Position numbers and translations under genes: made by a program
From: Syntrophaceae bacterium UBA2280
GTDB lineage: Bacteria > Desulfobacterota > Syntrophia > Syntrophales > Smithellaceae
Length of the DNA: 64,000 bases
Assembly (NCBI GenBank): GCA_002347685.1
Contig: DDWS01000019.1
Coordinates: 11,951 to 75,950 of the forward strand
Direction of reading: 5' to 3'
In this document: positions 26,747 through 35,982 of the stretch, piece after piece
Position numbering within the stretch: the stretch's first letter is position 1
Layout: each line of letters begins with the position of its first letter
Notes under the pieces: generated by a model
Database searches by the model: none
Seen by the model: the letters and a program-made list of their open reading frames with translations, nothing else
What the model was told of the DNA's origin: nothing

Positions 26747-27482
26747 GCCTTTTCCAGGGGAATTGTTAGTTAAGTATTTGCCGTTGAATCCTGTCCTGTT
26801 CCACCGTGCGCTCCATAAGCTCAACCACAATAGGTTCGTCGTCAATCAGGCCGTTAACCTGATCCGCGGCAAGAACGCTTTTTGTGTCTCCGTCTTCGGC
26901 GGCAATTTTTATCGCCTTGAATCCGCTGGCCATGAGAGACAACTGCCGTGCGGTTTTCCAGCCGGATAAAAGGTTCTTATGACCGCTATGGGAGTCAAAT
27001 CCTATTGCGGTCAGGCCTTGAAATATAAGCTTTCTGATCCCGCCAGACATCTGTTAATTTCCCGTTATCTTACAAATTTGAGATTACATTGCAAGGGGAA
27101 ATGCGGCAGCGTCACGACCGGCTTTGCTTTCATCCTGTCACCTGCGGCTACGATCCTTTCGGGGTCGTATCAACAATATTCGCATCGTTTAATTTAGCCA
27201 TTCAGTAATCCTGGGGGTTTAAAATAGATGCACAGCGGGGGTCCAGCTAGACCCCGCTGTGCGATCCGGTTCATTGACTTTCGGCGACGTATTTGTTAAA
27301 AAATTACGCCGAATTTTCCATAGGGGAAGAAGATCTTGCATGAAAAGATCAGGCAAAGGAAAGGTATAGCATCAGAAGAGACAACGTCTTGACGATACAC
27401 AGGGCCTCTGAGAATGCGCATGTTGCCGTTTAGGCTGTTTTGAAGGATGTTTATCTGTCAATTTTAAGAAAGGAAATTGCCG
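26747..27482. other. Gene-free stretch between the TPR gene and a secreted-protein gene
   Basis: No convincing gene was found in about 735 bp. A 94-codon minus-strand frame (26766-27050) reads like protein but has no recognisable family and overlaps the TPR gene's upstream region. A strong hairpin lies at 27230-27262. The final 90 bp probably hold the promoter and AAGGA Shine-Dalgarno of the gene at 27483. Confidence 0.5.
27230..27262. repeat. Strong GC-rich hairpin
   Basis: A 13-bp stem, GCACAGCGGGG(G)TC with GACCCCGCTGTGC, has one bulged G and a 6-nt loop. There is no T-run after it, so it may be a structured spacer or a weak terminator. Confidence 0.55.
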
Positions 27483-28121
27483 ATGAAAAAAATTTTGACC
27501 TGTCTGATGTTGTTGTGTTTTGTCGTGCCTTGCCTGGCAGACGATACGATCTATTGCCCTGCGAATGCCAGAGAGCGTGAAAAACAATGCAAACTGGCGA
27601 AAGAGGAAAATAAGCAAATTGATGAAACCATTCAGAACTGGGAGCCCATGCTCAATGACGGCAATATGGCGATGTATCAAATCACGCGTGACCGGGACGA
27701 AAGCCAGGCTCAGTATACCCATCGGGTAAAGTCCATGAAATCATTTTATTACCAGGGATTGGACTATCCCGTGCGCGGGAAATTCACAAGGAAAGGGGTA
27801 ACCTTCATTCCCCTGACTTATCAGGAATCCGAAAGCGTCCTGAGCCGCGCATTTTCAAGCCGGCGGGAGGTTATAGAGCAAATGGGCCACGTGAGGAACA
27901 ACACCCAGAAGGTGAGGCCTCTGATCAGAGATAAAATCGCCCGCCTGGAAAAAGATCGCCAGCGAAACACACTTTACCTTGCACAATGCTGCGGATATCG
28001 CTGGACGACGGAGGGGCCCCCGCAATCAACCGGGAAGCCCTACCAGAACAATAAACCGAAACCCGACGCGGGTACTCAAAGAGGACTGCTGGGCGAGGAG
28101 GCAGAGCAACAAAGGCATTAG
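27483..28121 (+). CDS. Secreted protein of unknown function
   Basis: A 212-residue exported protein. Residues 1-20 are a clean signal peptide (MKKILTCLMLLCFVVPCLA, cut before DDT). The rest is charged and mostly helical, with cysteines at about 24, 36 and a CC pair (AQCCGYRW), and a disordered Pro/Gln/Asn-rich tail. No family is recognised. AAGGA upstream supports ATG 27483 over a TTG at 27477. It stands alone, closed by a hairpin at 28200-28229. Confidence 0.7.
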   Translation: MKKILTCLMLLCFVVPCLADDTIYCPANAREREKQCKLAKEENKQIDETIQNWEPMLNDGNMAMYQITRDRDESQAQYTHRVKSMKSFYYQGLDYPVRGKFTRKGVTFIPLTYQESESVLSRAFSSRREVIEQMGHVRNNTQKVRPLIRDKIARLEKDRQRNTLYLAQCCGYRWTTEGPPQSTGKPYQNNKPKPDAGTQRGLLGEEAEQQRH

Positions 28122-28199
28122 GCGGGCGGACACTACCGAGGTTGGAAAAATTATGCCCGGCGCAAGCAAGAGGCGTGATCAGCGATTTGTGTGGGATGG

Positions 28200-28229
28200 C
28201 CGTCCGGCGTTCCACAGGAAGCCGGACGG
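28200..28229. terminator. Probable bidirectional terminator hairpin
   Basis: Arms CCGTCCGGC (28200-28208) and GCCGGACGG (28221-28229) pair perfectly. A T-rich run follows on the plus strand (TTGTTATTTAATTTTTTT). It separates two convergent genes. Confidence 0.6.
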
Positions 28230-28233
28230 GTTG

Positions 28234-28878
28234 TTATTTAATTTTTTTCTCCGCGCCAATCGAACGCAAATATTCGATCAGTTCCGGACTGCCGAAGTGT
28301 GAGGCGACATCCCAAACGGTTTTTCCGTCCTGGTTGACGGCGTGGATATCCGCACCTGCGGATACCAGGTATCGAATGCCTTCCAAATAGTTGCTGTAGG
28401 CAAACCAGATCACGGGGGTGTTGCCCTGATGGCTTCGCGCATTGACGTCTGCACCGTCCGCGACCAGAAGCCTGGTGATCGGTACTTCCTGAAAGAAAAT
28501 CGGCGTCATTCCAAATTCTTTATCGGGCAGGTTGACATCCGCGCCCCGGGCAATCAGGTATTCGGCCAACGCGATATCTCCAACAAGATGAAGAGCGGAT
28601 TCGCCTGCTTCATTTTGTGAGTTGATGTTCATCCCCTGCGATAGCGCAGCCTTCACGACCGCCAAAGATCCGTTTCGAACCGCATCAAGAAATTGATCCG
28701 GTGTGATCGAAACCTTATTGCCTTTTTCAATAAAACCGGAAGCACTACCCGAAATCGCCTTGTCGCCGGAAGGGTGATTGATGCCGGTGTCGGGATGGTC
28801 TGCGCAAAGCGAGGTTGAAGACAGAAAAACCATGCCGATCGCAATTAATATGAGCCTGAATAGCTTGGACAACCCCAT
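28234..28878 (-). CDS. Exported ankyrin-repeat protein
   Basis: A 214-residue protein with an N-terminal signal (residues about 1-25, ending SLCADH). Four ankyrin units follow from about residue 60: NEAGESALHLVGDIALAEYLIARGADVN, DKEFGMTPIFFQEVPITRLLVADGADVN, SHQGNTPVIWFAYSNYLEGIRYLVSAGADIH and NQDGKTVWDVASHFGSPELIEYLRSIGA. Such repeats bind other proteins; the partner is unknown. The protein is probably periplasmic. Confidence 0.85.
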   Translation of the reverse strand: MGLSKLFRLILIAIGMVFLSSTSLCADHPDTGINHPSGDKAISGSASGFIEKGNKVSITPDQFLDAVRNGSLAVVKAALSQGMNINSQNEAGESALHLVGDIALAEYLIARGADVNLPDKEFGMTPIFFQEVPITRLLVADGADVNARSHQGNTPVIWFAYSNYLEGIRYLVSAGADIHAVNQDGKTVWDVASHFGSPELIEYLRSIGAEKKIK

Positions 28879-29059
28879 GATGGTTTCCTCCCGTTTAGTG
28901 ATACGGATTTGAGACCCGGTTATAGATGTCTCAAGGTTTTCCGGAAATCATAACCGGCATATTGGCTGACCCGCTCACAGAGATGAATCAATCCCTTTGG
29001 CTGATTCCATGGCAATGCTGATTGCCGTGAGGAGCGGGTTTGACTTTCCCCGTTGGCCG

Positions 29060-31135
29060 TCATTCGCGGATGATCCTGCGAAAGCGTGCGTACTGAACCA
29101 TGCGGGCAAAGGCGAAAATCGCCCGTTCGGGTGTGGGGTAGCAGGGCACGCGAAGCTTTGCGAAACCCTCATGGATGTGGGCGATTTCTCTGGCCGTGCC
29201 TCCATAGTAGCTTGCAAAAACAGGTTTTTCCGGGTGACGGCTGAAGATTTCAGCAAAGGCTTCGTGAATGTCAAACATGCTTTCCGGCATGAGCACAAAG
29301 GTGATCAATAACGCATCCACGTCCTTTTGTTCCATCAGGCATCGGGCAATATGACTGGTGGCTTTTTTCGATCCGTGCTGTTCAATCGCGGACCAGGTGT
29401 CGATCGGATTGCGAACCGGTGCCCAGGACGGCATGACCTCGCCCAGTTGCCGAAGCGTTTCCGGCTGCAGGGAGGGCATCACAATGCCGTATTCCTCTGC
29501 GGCATCCGTCGCGGCCACACAGCCCATTCCCGTAATGGAAAGAACGCCGATGCGGTTCCCGCGCGGTAAAGGCAGCTTTTCAAAGGCCGACAACGTGTCG
29601 AAGAAAGCGTCGGAGTTCTGTACCCGCACCACGCCTGTTTTACGGCAGACCTCGTCAAACACGGCGTCCGATCCGGCAAGCGATCCCGTATGCGACGCCA
29701 CAGCGGCCGCACCGGCCTCGCTGCGGCCGGCTTTGATCACGACCACGGGTTTTTGCCTGCAGGCTGCGTGGGCAGCCCGGATAAACCGCTTTCCTTCGAC
29801 CACGCCTTCGAGGTACATGCCGATCGCGGTGGTTTCAGCATCGTCGATCAAATATTCCAGCAGATCGCTTTCGTTGATATCCCCCTTGTTGCCGATGCAG
29901 GCCACCTTGGCCACTCCGAAAGGTTTCGTGTCCGCAATCCACCGCGCCCAGCCTGATGAGAAAACGCCGGACTGGGCGATGATGGAAACGCCCCCGCTCA
30001 TGATCGGATCAAGGCCGACAATCGAAGTGGCCATGCCGGCTCGCGGGTTGAGTGTGCCGATGCTGTTGGGCCCCATGATCCGGATGCCGGCAAGTCTGGC
30101 CTGGTCAATGACGGCCTTTTGTTCTTTTGCGCCGGCTTCGCCCATATCCGAATATCCGCCTGTGCTCAGGATGATATGGGTGACGCCGCGGTCAGTGCAA
30201 TCGTCAATGGCCTCGGGTACGGCAGATTTGGGTATCACAATCATGGCCAGATCCACAGGTCCGGGCACATCGCGAACTGAGGCATAGGCGGGCAGGCCCA
30301 GGATTTCCCGGCAAGTCGGATTGATCGGATAAATGGCGCCTTTGAAGCCGGCCTTCAGCAGATTGCGCAAAATGATATTGCCGCCTTTCCCGGGGCTGCG
30401 GGAAGCACCGATCACGGCTATGGAGGAGGGATTGAAAAACCGCGCGGCACTCGCCGGATCCGGACGTTTTCCGGAGGGCCGTAAATGATTATTTTCCAGA
30501 CGGACCAGTGCATCCACGGCCACAACCCCGTTCGGATAAGCCACTAAAGGATTGATATCAATTTCCAGAATATCCGGACGAGCGTCAAGCAGGCGGGAAA
30601 GTGAGCAAAGGGCTTCAGCAATCGCTTCAATGTCCAGGGACGGCTGGGAGCGATATCCGCTAAGCAGCGCGGCGCCTTTGAGACGGTTGAGCATGGCCAG
30701 CGCGGCCTTTTTATCGACGGGGGCCAGGCCGATGGCGGTGTCACGAAATATTTCTGTAAAGATTCCGCCGATCCCCACCAGGACGACAGGTCCGAAGACG
30801 GCATCGCGCCTGCCGCCCAGGATAAGCTCTGTTCCCGCCCCGGCCATCTTCTGCACCAGAAGCGCATGGGGAACATCGGAAAAAATTTTTTTCATCCCGG
30901 CGACGGCTTTGCGCAGGGCCGATGCATTCCGAATATTGAGCGTCACGCCGCCCCGGTCCGTCTTGTGAGGGACAGCCCCGGAACAAATCTTCAGCGCGAC
31001 GGGGAAACCCAGCAGCCTGGCTGCCGCTGCGGCTTCGGTAAAATTGTTGGACAGGATGCCTTCCGTGACGGGGATGTCCCACTGCCTGAGCAGGGCTGCG
31101 CTTTCAAATTCGTTGAGTGTGACGATGTTTTCCAA
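29060..31135 (-). CDS. ADP-forming acyl/acetyl-CoA synthetase, fused subunits
   Basis: A 691-residue single-chain enzyme of the NDP-forming acyl-CoA synthetase family, which turns an acyl-CoA, ADP and phosphate into the acid, CoA and ATP. The order is ATP-grasp (beta) first, about 1-225, with His57 in HKTDRGGV, then a CoA-binding Rossmann domain from about 230 (SIAVIGASRSPGKGGNIILRNLL) and the succinyl-CoA-ligase-like region with SHTGSLAGSD, which holds the phosphorylated His. In syntrophs such enzymes can recover ATP from acyl-CoA. The start is TTG at 31135 with AGGAGG 10 nt upstream. Confidence 0.9.
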   Translation of the reverse strand: MENIVTLNEFESAALLRQWDIPVTEGILSNNFTEAAAAARLLGFPVALKICSGAVPHKTDRGGVTLNIRNASALRKAVAGMKKIFSDVPHALLVQKMAGAGTELILGGRRDAVFGPVVLVGIGGIFTEIFRDTAIGLAPVDKKAALAMLNRLKGAALLSGYRSQPSLDIEAIAEALCSLSRLLDARPDILEIDINPLVAYPNGVVAVDALVRLENNHLRPSGKRPDPASAARFFNPSSIAVIGASRSPGKGGNIILRNLLKAGFKGAIYPINPTCREILGLPAYASVRDVPGPVDLAMIVIPKSAVPEAIDDCTDRGVTHIILSTGGYSDMGEAGAKEQKAVIDQARLAGIRIMGPNSIGTLNPRAGMATSIVGLDPIMSGGVSIIAQSGVFSSGWARWIADTKPFGVAKVACIGNKGDINESDLLEYLIDDAETTAIGMYLEGVVEGKRFIRAAHAACRQKPVVVIKAGRSEAGAAAVASHTGSLAGSDAVFDEVCRKTGVVRVQNSDAFFDTLSAFEKLPLPRGNRIGVLSITGMGCVAATDAAEEYGIVMPSLQPETLRQLGEVMPSWAPVRNPIDTWSAIEQHGSKKATSHIARCLMEQKDVDALLITFVLMPESMFDIHEAFAEIFSRHPEKPVFASYYGGTAREIAHIHEGFAKLRVPCYPTPERAIFAFARMVQYARFRRIIRE

Positions 31136-31500
31136 TGCGAGAAGACCTCCTGATTATAAAATAATTCATGATACGCTTGCGACTAAGATAATCTTTTCCC
31201 TTCCCGGCGCCGCAAGCACGCTATTCGATTTGAATAAATATTTCAATGCCCATGTTGAGGGATCAGTCCAAGCGAGAGAAAACGGGGGAGGGGCAACAGA
31301 CCGCAAAGCTCTGGCCGCTTTCTCCTGTTCCCGCAGGGGCGGTTTTTCAGGGCTCATCGATGATTGTTCTTGTGGTTTAAAAGCAAATTTGCCATGATGA
31401 TCATCATTTTGGAATTCGGTGAGGGCTTGCGCATACTTTCATTGCCGATCAACGAATTCATGATATTGTCTGATCTAAACCTTTATTGTGCAATGAAGCG
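31136..31500. other. Divergent leader region with a possible structured RNA
   Basis: No gene is supported in these 365 bp between two divergent genes. On the plus strand, GAGAAA (31276-31281) can pair with TTTCTC (31319-31324), and AACAG (31295-31299) with CTGTT (31325-31329), the crossed order of a pseudoknot. CCGC/GCGG (31331-31342) followed by TTTTT (31343-31347) looks like a short terminator stem. This may be a riboregulator or small RNA ahead of the radical SAM gene. The folding was done by eye. Confidence 0.35.
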
Positions 31501-33387
31501 ATGCCTATAAAAATTCTTCTCATCACACCGCCTTTTACCCAGCTAAATACCCCGTATCCGGCAACCCCTTATTTAAAGGGTTTTTTGAAGTCGCAGGGTC
31601 TGGATGTGTTTCAGGCCGACCTCGGCATCGAACTGATCAATCGAATTTTTTCCCGGGATGGTTTTCAAACGCTCTTTGACACCGCCCGGCACGCCGATGG
31701 GAAGATCTCCCGCAATTCCCGCCGCATCATCAGGAAAGAAGAAAACTATCTGCAGACCATAGACCGGGTCATGAGTTTTTTGCAATACCGCGACAATACG
31801 CAAGCTCATATCCTGTGCAATGAATCCTTTCTGCCGAGAGCTTCCCGATTTGACCACCTGCCTGATCTGGAATGGTCGTTTGGAAATATCGGGATGAACG
31901 ATCAAGCCCGTTTTCTGGCCACGCTGTATATTGAGGATATCGGCGATCTCATCAAAGATGCGGTAACGCCCTATTTTGGTTTCAGCCGGTATGCCGACAG
32001 GCTGGGCATGTCAGCGCACTCTTTTGCGCCGCTTGAACAGGCGCTAAAGCAGACGGAGAATATCATTGAGGTCTGGCTGCTGGAATTGCTGAAAACCCGC
32101 ATCGAACAGTATCGTCCCGATGTGGTGGGGATCACGATTCCCTTTCCCGGGAATCTCTATGCGGGATTAAAGTGCGGTCAGTTTATCAAAAAGCACTTTC
32201 CACACATTAGAATCATCGCCGGCGGCGGTTTTGTGAATACGGAATTGCGTGATTTGTCGGATCTGGCGATCTTTAACTATGTGGATTTCCTGACACTGGA
32301 CGATGGCGAACGTCCTTTCTTGAGCATCATCGAGTTTCTTCAGGGTCAAAAGAGTCTCCAGGAGCTCACCAGAACGTTTATCCGCATTGACAATGAAGTC
32401 CGGTATATTCATGATAACGGTCAACCGGATTTTCATCATGCCGAAGTCGGTTGCCCGGATTACTCCGATCTTGCCCTGGATCAGTACCTTTCCCTCATTG
32501 AAATGGCCAATCCCATGCACCGCCTGTGGAGTGACGGATGCTGGAACAAACTGACCCTGGCCCGCGGCTGCTACTGGCACCGATGCTCATTTTGCGATAC
32601 GTCACTCGTTTATATCCACCGTTTTGAGAGGGCCCCTGCTTCTGTCCTGGTTGACCGGATCGAGCAGGTGATCGCTCAAACAGGGCGTCGAGGATTTCAT
32701 TTTGTGGACGAGGCGGCTCCGCCTGCCGTCCTTGCGGAAGTGGCCACGGAACTGCTGCGAAGAAAAACGGGGATTTCCTGGTGGACCAATATCCGCTTTG
32801 AAAAAGCTTTCACACCGGACCTCTGTCGGCTTCTGGCTTCCTCCGGATGCATCGCGGCAACCGGCGGGCTGGAAGCGGCATCGGACAGACTTCTGAAGTT
32901 GATGAATAAGGGGGTAACTGTTCGCCAGGCGGCCCGGGTCTGTGACAATTTCAGCAGGGCGGGTATTATGGTGCACGCCTATCTCATGTATGGCTTTCCG
33001 ACACAGACCGTGCAGGAAACCATCGATGCCCTGGAAATCGTCCGCCAGTTCTTTGACGAGGGACTGATACAATCCGCTTTCTGGCATGCCTTCACCGCCA
33101 CGGTGCATAGCGATGTGGGAAAAAACCCGAAAAAATATCATTGTGCGATACCGAACGATCCTGCAGGTGGTTTTGCACGAAATGATCTCGTGCACGAAGA
33201 CCTTCTTGGCTGCGCGCATCAGGTTTTTGCGCAGGGTTTGAACAAAGCAGTGTATAACTTTATGCAAGGCATCGGAACGGACATGGCGATCGGGGATTGG
33301 TTCGATTTTCCCGTGCCGGCCACATCTGTGAAAAGAGATTATGTTCAACAGGCTATCGGGGATAAACGCAGGTCTCCTCTCCCCTGA
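31501..33387 (+). CDS. B12-binding-type radical SAM protein
   Basis: About 628 residues. The N-terminal part (to about 280) has the layout of a cobalamin-binding Rossmann domain (KILLITPPFTQLNTPYPATPYLKGFL, then PDVVGITIPFPGN and RIIAGGGFVN), though the DxHxxG cobalt-ligand motif is not seen. The radical SAM core has its cysteines at 357, 362 and 365 in GCYWHRCSFCD, a CX4CX2C spacing rather than the usual CX3CX2C. FVDEAAPP, GLEAASDRLLKLMNKGV and AYLMYGFPTQT follow the core pattern. Substrate unknown. ATG 31501 is preferred over an upstream TTG at 31486. The nearest neighbour is a diguanylate cyclase. Confidence 0.85.
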   Translation: MPIKILLITPPFTQLNTPYPATPYLKGFLKSQGLDVFQADLGIELINRIFSRDGFQTLFDTARHADGKISRNSRRIIRKEENYLQTIDRVMSFLQYRDNTQAHILCNESFLPRASRFDHLPDLEWSFGNIGMNDQARFLATLYIEDIGDLIKDAVTPYFGFSRYADRLGMSAHSFAPLEQALKQTENIIEVWLLELLKTRIEQYRPDVVGITIPFPGNLYAGLKCGQFIKKHFPHIRIIAGGGFVNTELRDLSDLAIFNYVDFLTLDDGERPFLSIIEFLQGQKSLQELTRTFIRIDNEVRYIHDNGQPDFHHAEVGCPDYSDLALDQYLSLIEMANPMHRLWSDGCWNKLTLARGCYWHRCSFCDTSLVYIHRFERAPASVLVDRIEQVIAQTGRRGFHFVDEAAPPAVLAEVATELLRRKTGISWWTNIRFEKAFTPDLCRLLASSGCIAATGGLEAASDRLLKLMNKGVTVRQAARVCDNFSRAGIMVHAYLMYGFPTQTVQETIDALEIVRQFFDEGLIQSAFWHAFTATVHSDVGKNPKKYHCAIPNDPAGGFARNDLVHEDLLGCAHQVFAQGLNKAVYNFMQGIGTDMAIGDWFDFPVPATSVKRDYVQQAIGDKRRSPLP

Positions 33388-33503
33388 ATGCGCCTTGACT
33401 TTTCTGCCTGTTTGGTGTTTTTTATCCCGGAATCAGGCGGAAACCATCTGCCTGATTTTGCGGTTGTTCAATGAGGCGACAGAATCCACATCCGGCATAA
33501 GGA

Positions 33504-34616
33504 ATGACCCATACGTTGATGAAAGCCGCATTCGCAAAGATCATCCCCGAAGACAACCCGCAGCAGGCTCTGCGTCTGCGCCGCTATTTTATGGCGCTCA
33601 CCATGTACATGCTTTGCGCTTTTCTCGCTTATCTCTCCTATTTGGCCAATATTATGGAGTGGCGCACGATTCTGGGGTTTCTTATCATCATCCCCGCGAT
33701 CAACATTACCTTCTACATCGTCTTTCGCACCGGCCTTAATTTGAGGATGACGGACCCCAGTCTGACGTCCGCGCAGATTTATTGTGCTATTCTCGTGACC
33801 ATGTTTGGAATGTACTATGCCAATGAAGCCCGCGGCTTTCTTCTGCTTGTGTATGTCCTGATCCTTCTGTTCGGCATCTTCCGCCTCAATACCCGGCAGT
33901 TTCTTTTTGTCAGCGCTTTTTCCCTGCTCACATACGGCGTCAATATCGTCTTGCTTTACAATTTTCGTCCGGAGCAGATCTCTTTTACCATTGAATATCT
34001 CCAGTTGGGTGTCCTGGCCATCGTCCTTCTCGCCTTTTCCGTTGTGGCGGGTCATATCAGCGCTTTGCGCCGGCAATTGAGCGTCAGCAAGGCGGAGTTG
34101 AAGAAATCCGTTTCGGCCATCCGGGAAATGGCGATCCGCGACGATCTGACGGATTGTTTCAATCGCCGCCATCTGATGGAGCTCGTTGAATACGAAAAGA
34201 ACCGCTCCGAACGCACCGGAACCGTTTTTTCCTTGATCATGGCTGATATTGACCATTTTAAAAATGTCAACGACATTTACGGACACCAGATTGGAGACCA
34301 GGTGTTGCGCGGCTTTGCCGCAACGATCCGCAGTGCTTTGCGCAGCACGGACTTCTGCGGACGGTACGGCGGCGAGGAATTTTTAATCGTGCTCACGCTG
34401 ACAAATCTGAGCGGCGCGAAGGTGTTCGCGGAGAGGCTCCGGTATCTGGTCGAAACAAGCTCGTTTGTAGATTCGGAAAACAAAATCTGGATTACGGTTT
34501 CCCTCGGGCTGGCGGAGCGGCAGGCTCTCGAAGACCCTGAAACAACGATTCAACGCGCAGACAGTGCCCTTTACAAGGCAAAAAGCAAAGGGCGCAACCG
34601 GGTGGAATACGAATAG
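33504..34616 (+). CDS. Membrane-bound diguanylate cyclase
   Basis: A 370-residue protein. Six hydrophobic helices span about residues 30-195, a MASE-like sensor of unknown signal. A short coiled coil leads into a GGDEF domain (about 210-365). The active motif is GGEEF in RYGGEEF, and RSTD five residues before it is an intact I-site. It should make c-di-GMP at the inner membrane. AGGA lies just upstream of the ATG. It is convergent with the PaaK-like gene. Confidence 0.92.
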   Translation: MTHTLMKAAFAKIIPEDNPQQALRLRRYFMALTMYMLCAFLAYLSYLANIMEWRTILGFLIIIPAINITFYIVFRTGLNLRMTDPSLTSAQIYCAILVTMFGMYYANEARGFLLLVYVLILLFGIFRLNTRQFLFVSAFSLLTYGVNIVLLYNFRPEQISFTIEYLQLGVLAIVLLAFSVVAGHISALRRQLSVSKAELKKSVSAIREMAIRDDLTDCFNRRHLMELVEYEKNRSERTGTVFSLIMADIDHFKNVNDIYGHQIGDQVLRGFAATIRSALRSTDFCGRYGGEEFLIVLTLTNLSGAKVFAERLRYLVETSSFVDSENKIWITVSLGLAERQALEDPETTIQRADSALYKAKSKGRNRVEYE

Positions 34617-34641
34617 CGCCCCGTTACCTCCCTGGCACTGA

Positions 34642-35982
34642 TTATCTTGAATTTTTTCCGGATTCGCTTTGCGTGTTTTGTTCCCGCCTCCAAAGGCTGT
34701 TGTGGCTGCTGAGAATCTGGTGAAATTTTTTTCCCGGCTCCGGTGAAAGATCGTCGACTAAAACGGCTTGAAAGCGAAACGCAGGGTGAAGACGCTGAAT
34801 GTTATTTTGAACCTCACGCCATATCGTTTCCGAATAAAGCGGGCCCGGAACGGCCTTCACGACGATTAAGTCGCGGGCTTCCTGAACGATCTGGAATGTC
34901 CTGATGTAATCGATCAGGTGCCAACCGGGTTCATCATGGGGAAAACCGGTGTTGACAACATCATACATGAGCCTTGGCGTGATTTCTTTTCCATCGGGCA
35001 GGATGATGAAATTTTCGTCGCGACCTTCCGTGAGACGCATAACCGGTCCGGTAAAACCGCATGAACAGACCTCCGCGTCCAGTAAAATGCCCCGGTCGCC
35101 CAGCGCGTAGCGGATGAAGGGCATCGTGTGATTGTAAAGGTTGGTCACGACCAGGTGCCCTTCCTGTCCGTTGGGAACGGGGTGGCCGTCGCGATCTACG
35201 GCTTCCATCCATGAGGTTGCCGTGTTGGGATGCATTCGATCGGAATGTTCAGGACATTCCCAGGCAAGATTGCCGACTTCCTCGCAGTTGTAATAGTCGG
35301 CCACGCGACAGCCGAAAACCCCTTCAAGAAGCCGGCGCACATGGGGGAACAGCATCTCGGCGCCGGTCAATACCAGCCTGGGGACGGGCGGCCTGACGGC
35401 TTTTTGCTGTAGGGCAAGCGCCAACTGCCATAGCGTGGAAGGACGTCCCTGGATCAAGGCAGGCTTGCTGTGGCGCAAAATTTCTATCTGATCTTCCAGA
35501 GGCATAGCACGGAAAAGCCGAATGATTTTTACCGGGCCGACTTGCTGGAAGACTTTTGTCGACTGGTCTTTTTGTTCCGGGCCCACATCGACCAGCTCGA
35601 AGGGCCAGGTGATCTTTGCGTTGCGTCTTAAGGAATCCAGAAGGGTAAGCTTGCGAAACGCTTGTTCCATGAAATTCATATGGATCATCACCGGTGTGCC
35701 GGTGGTTCCGGTGGTGTGCTTGACAGTCAATTTGAGCAGATCGACACCCAGTCGAAGGTAGAATGCGGGTCCGCCGGTCATGAGTTCAAGGCGGTCGGTT
35801 ACGGGGAGTACCGGTAGATCGTCGATGCCGCGTATATCAGCCGTGAAGACCCCCGCCTTGTGAAAGGCATCGCGGTAAAAGGGAACGTTTTTTCCGGCAT
35901 GCGAAACGACGCGACGAATGGCACGATTCACATCGTTGATCCCCTTCCGCGGCAGAAATCTGCTCCCTGAGCCGGTCATCAT
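34642..35982 (-). CDS. PaaK-like adenylate-forming CoA ligase
   Basis: A 446-residue member of the phenylacetate-CoA ligase branch. The ATP-binding signature is KHTTGTTGTPVMIH (about 88-101). Later landmarks are LVLTGAEMLFPHVRRLLEGVFG, YYNCEEVGNLAWECPE, NLYNHTMPFIRYALGDRG and the C-terminal lid. Enzymes of this branch activate aryl or other acids to acyl-CoA through an acyl-AMP. It overlaps the chorismatase-like gene by 4 bp (stop/start), so it may activate an acid made from chorismate (inference). Last gene of a four-gene minus-strand run headed by prfC. Confidence 0.85.
   Translation of the reverse strand: MMTGSGSRFLPRKGINDVNRAIRRVVSHAGKNVPFYRDAFHKAGVFTADIRGIDDLPVLPVTDRLELMTGGPAFYLRLGVDLLKLTVKHTTGTTGTPVMIHMNFMEQAFRKLTLLDSLRRNAKITWPFELVDVGPEQKDQSTKVFQQVGPVKIIRLFRAMPLEDQIEILRHSKPALIQGRPSTLWQLALALQQKAVRPPVPRLVLTGAEMLFPHVRRLLEGVFGCRVADYYNCEEVGNLAWECPEHSDRMHPNTATSWMEAVDRDGHPVPNGQEGHLVVTNLYNHTMPFIRYALGDRGILLDAEVCSCGFTGPVMRLTEGRDENFIILPDGKEITPRLMYDVVNTGFPHDEPGWHLIDYIRTFQIVQEARDLIVVKAVPGPLYSETIWREVQNNIQRLHPAFRFQAVLVDDLSPEPGKKFHQILSSHNSLWRREQNTQSESGKNSR

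Noticed and set aside
26766..27050. 94-codon minus-strand frame upstream of the TPR gene
   Set aside because: The translation reads somewhat like protein, but it has no motif, no clear start and overlaps the next gene's upstream region.
31268..31347. c-di-GMP-I or cobalamin riboswitch call
   Set aside because: Only GCAAAGC-N3-GGCC resembles the c-di-GMP-I core; the conserved GAAA tetraloop stem and receptor are absent, and no cobalamin box was found. Kept as an unnamed possible structure.
31166..31357. 63-codon minus-strand frame in the radical SAM leader
   Set aside because: It sits over the proposed structured region and has no recognisable domain. A short real gene cannot be excluded.
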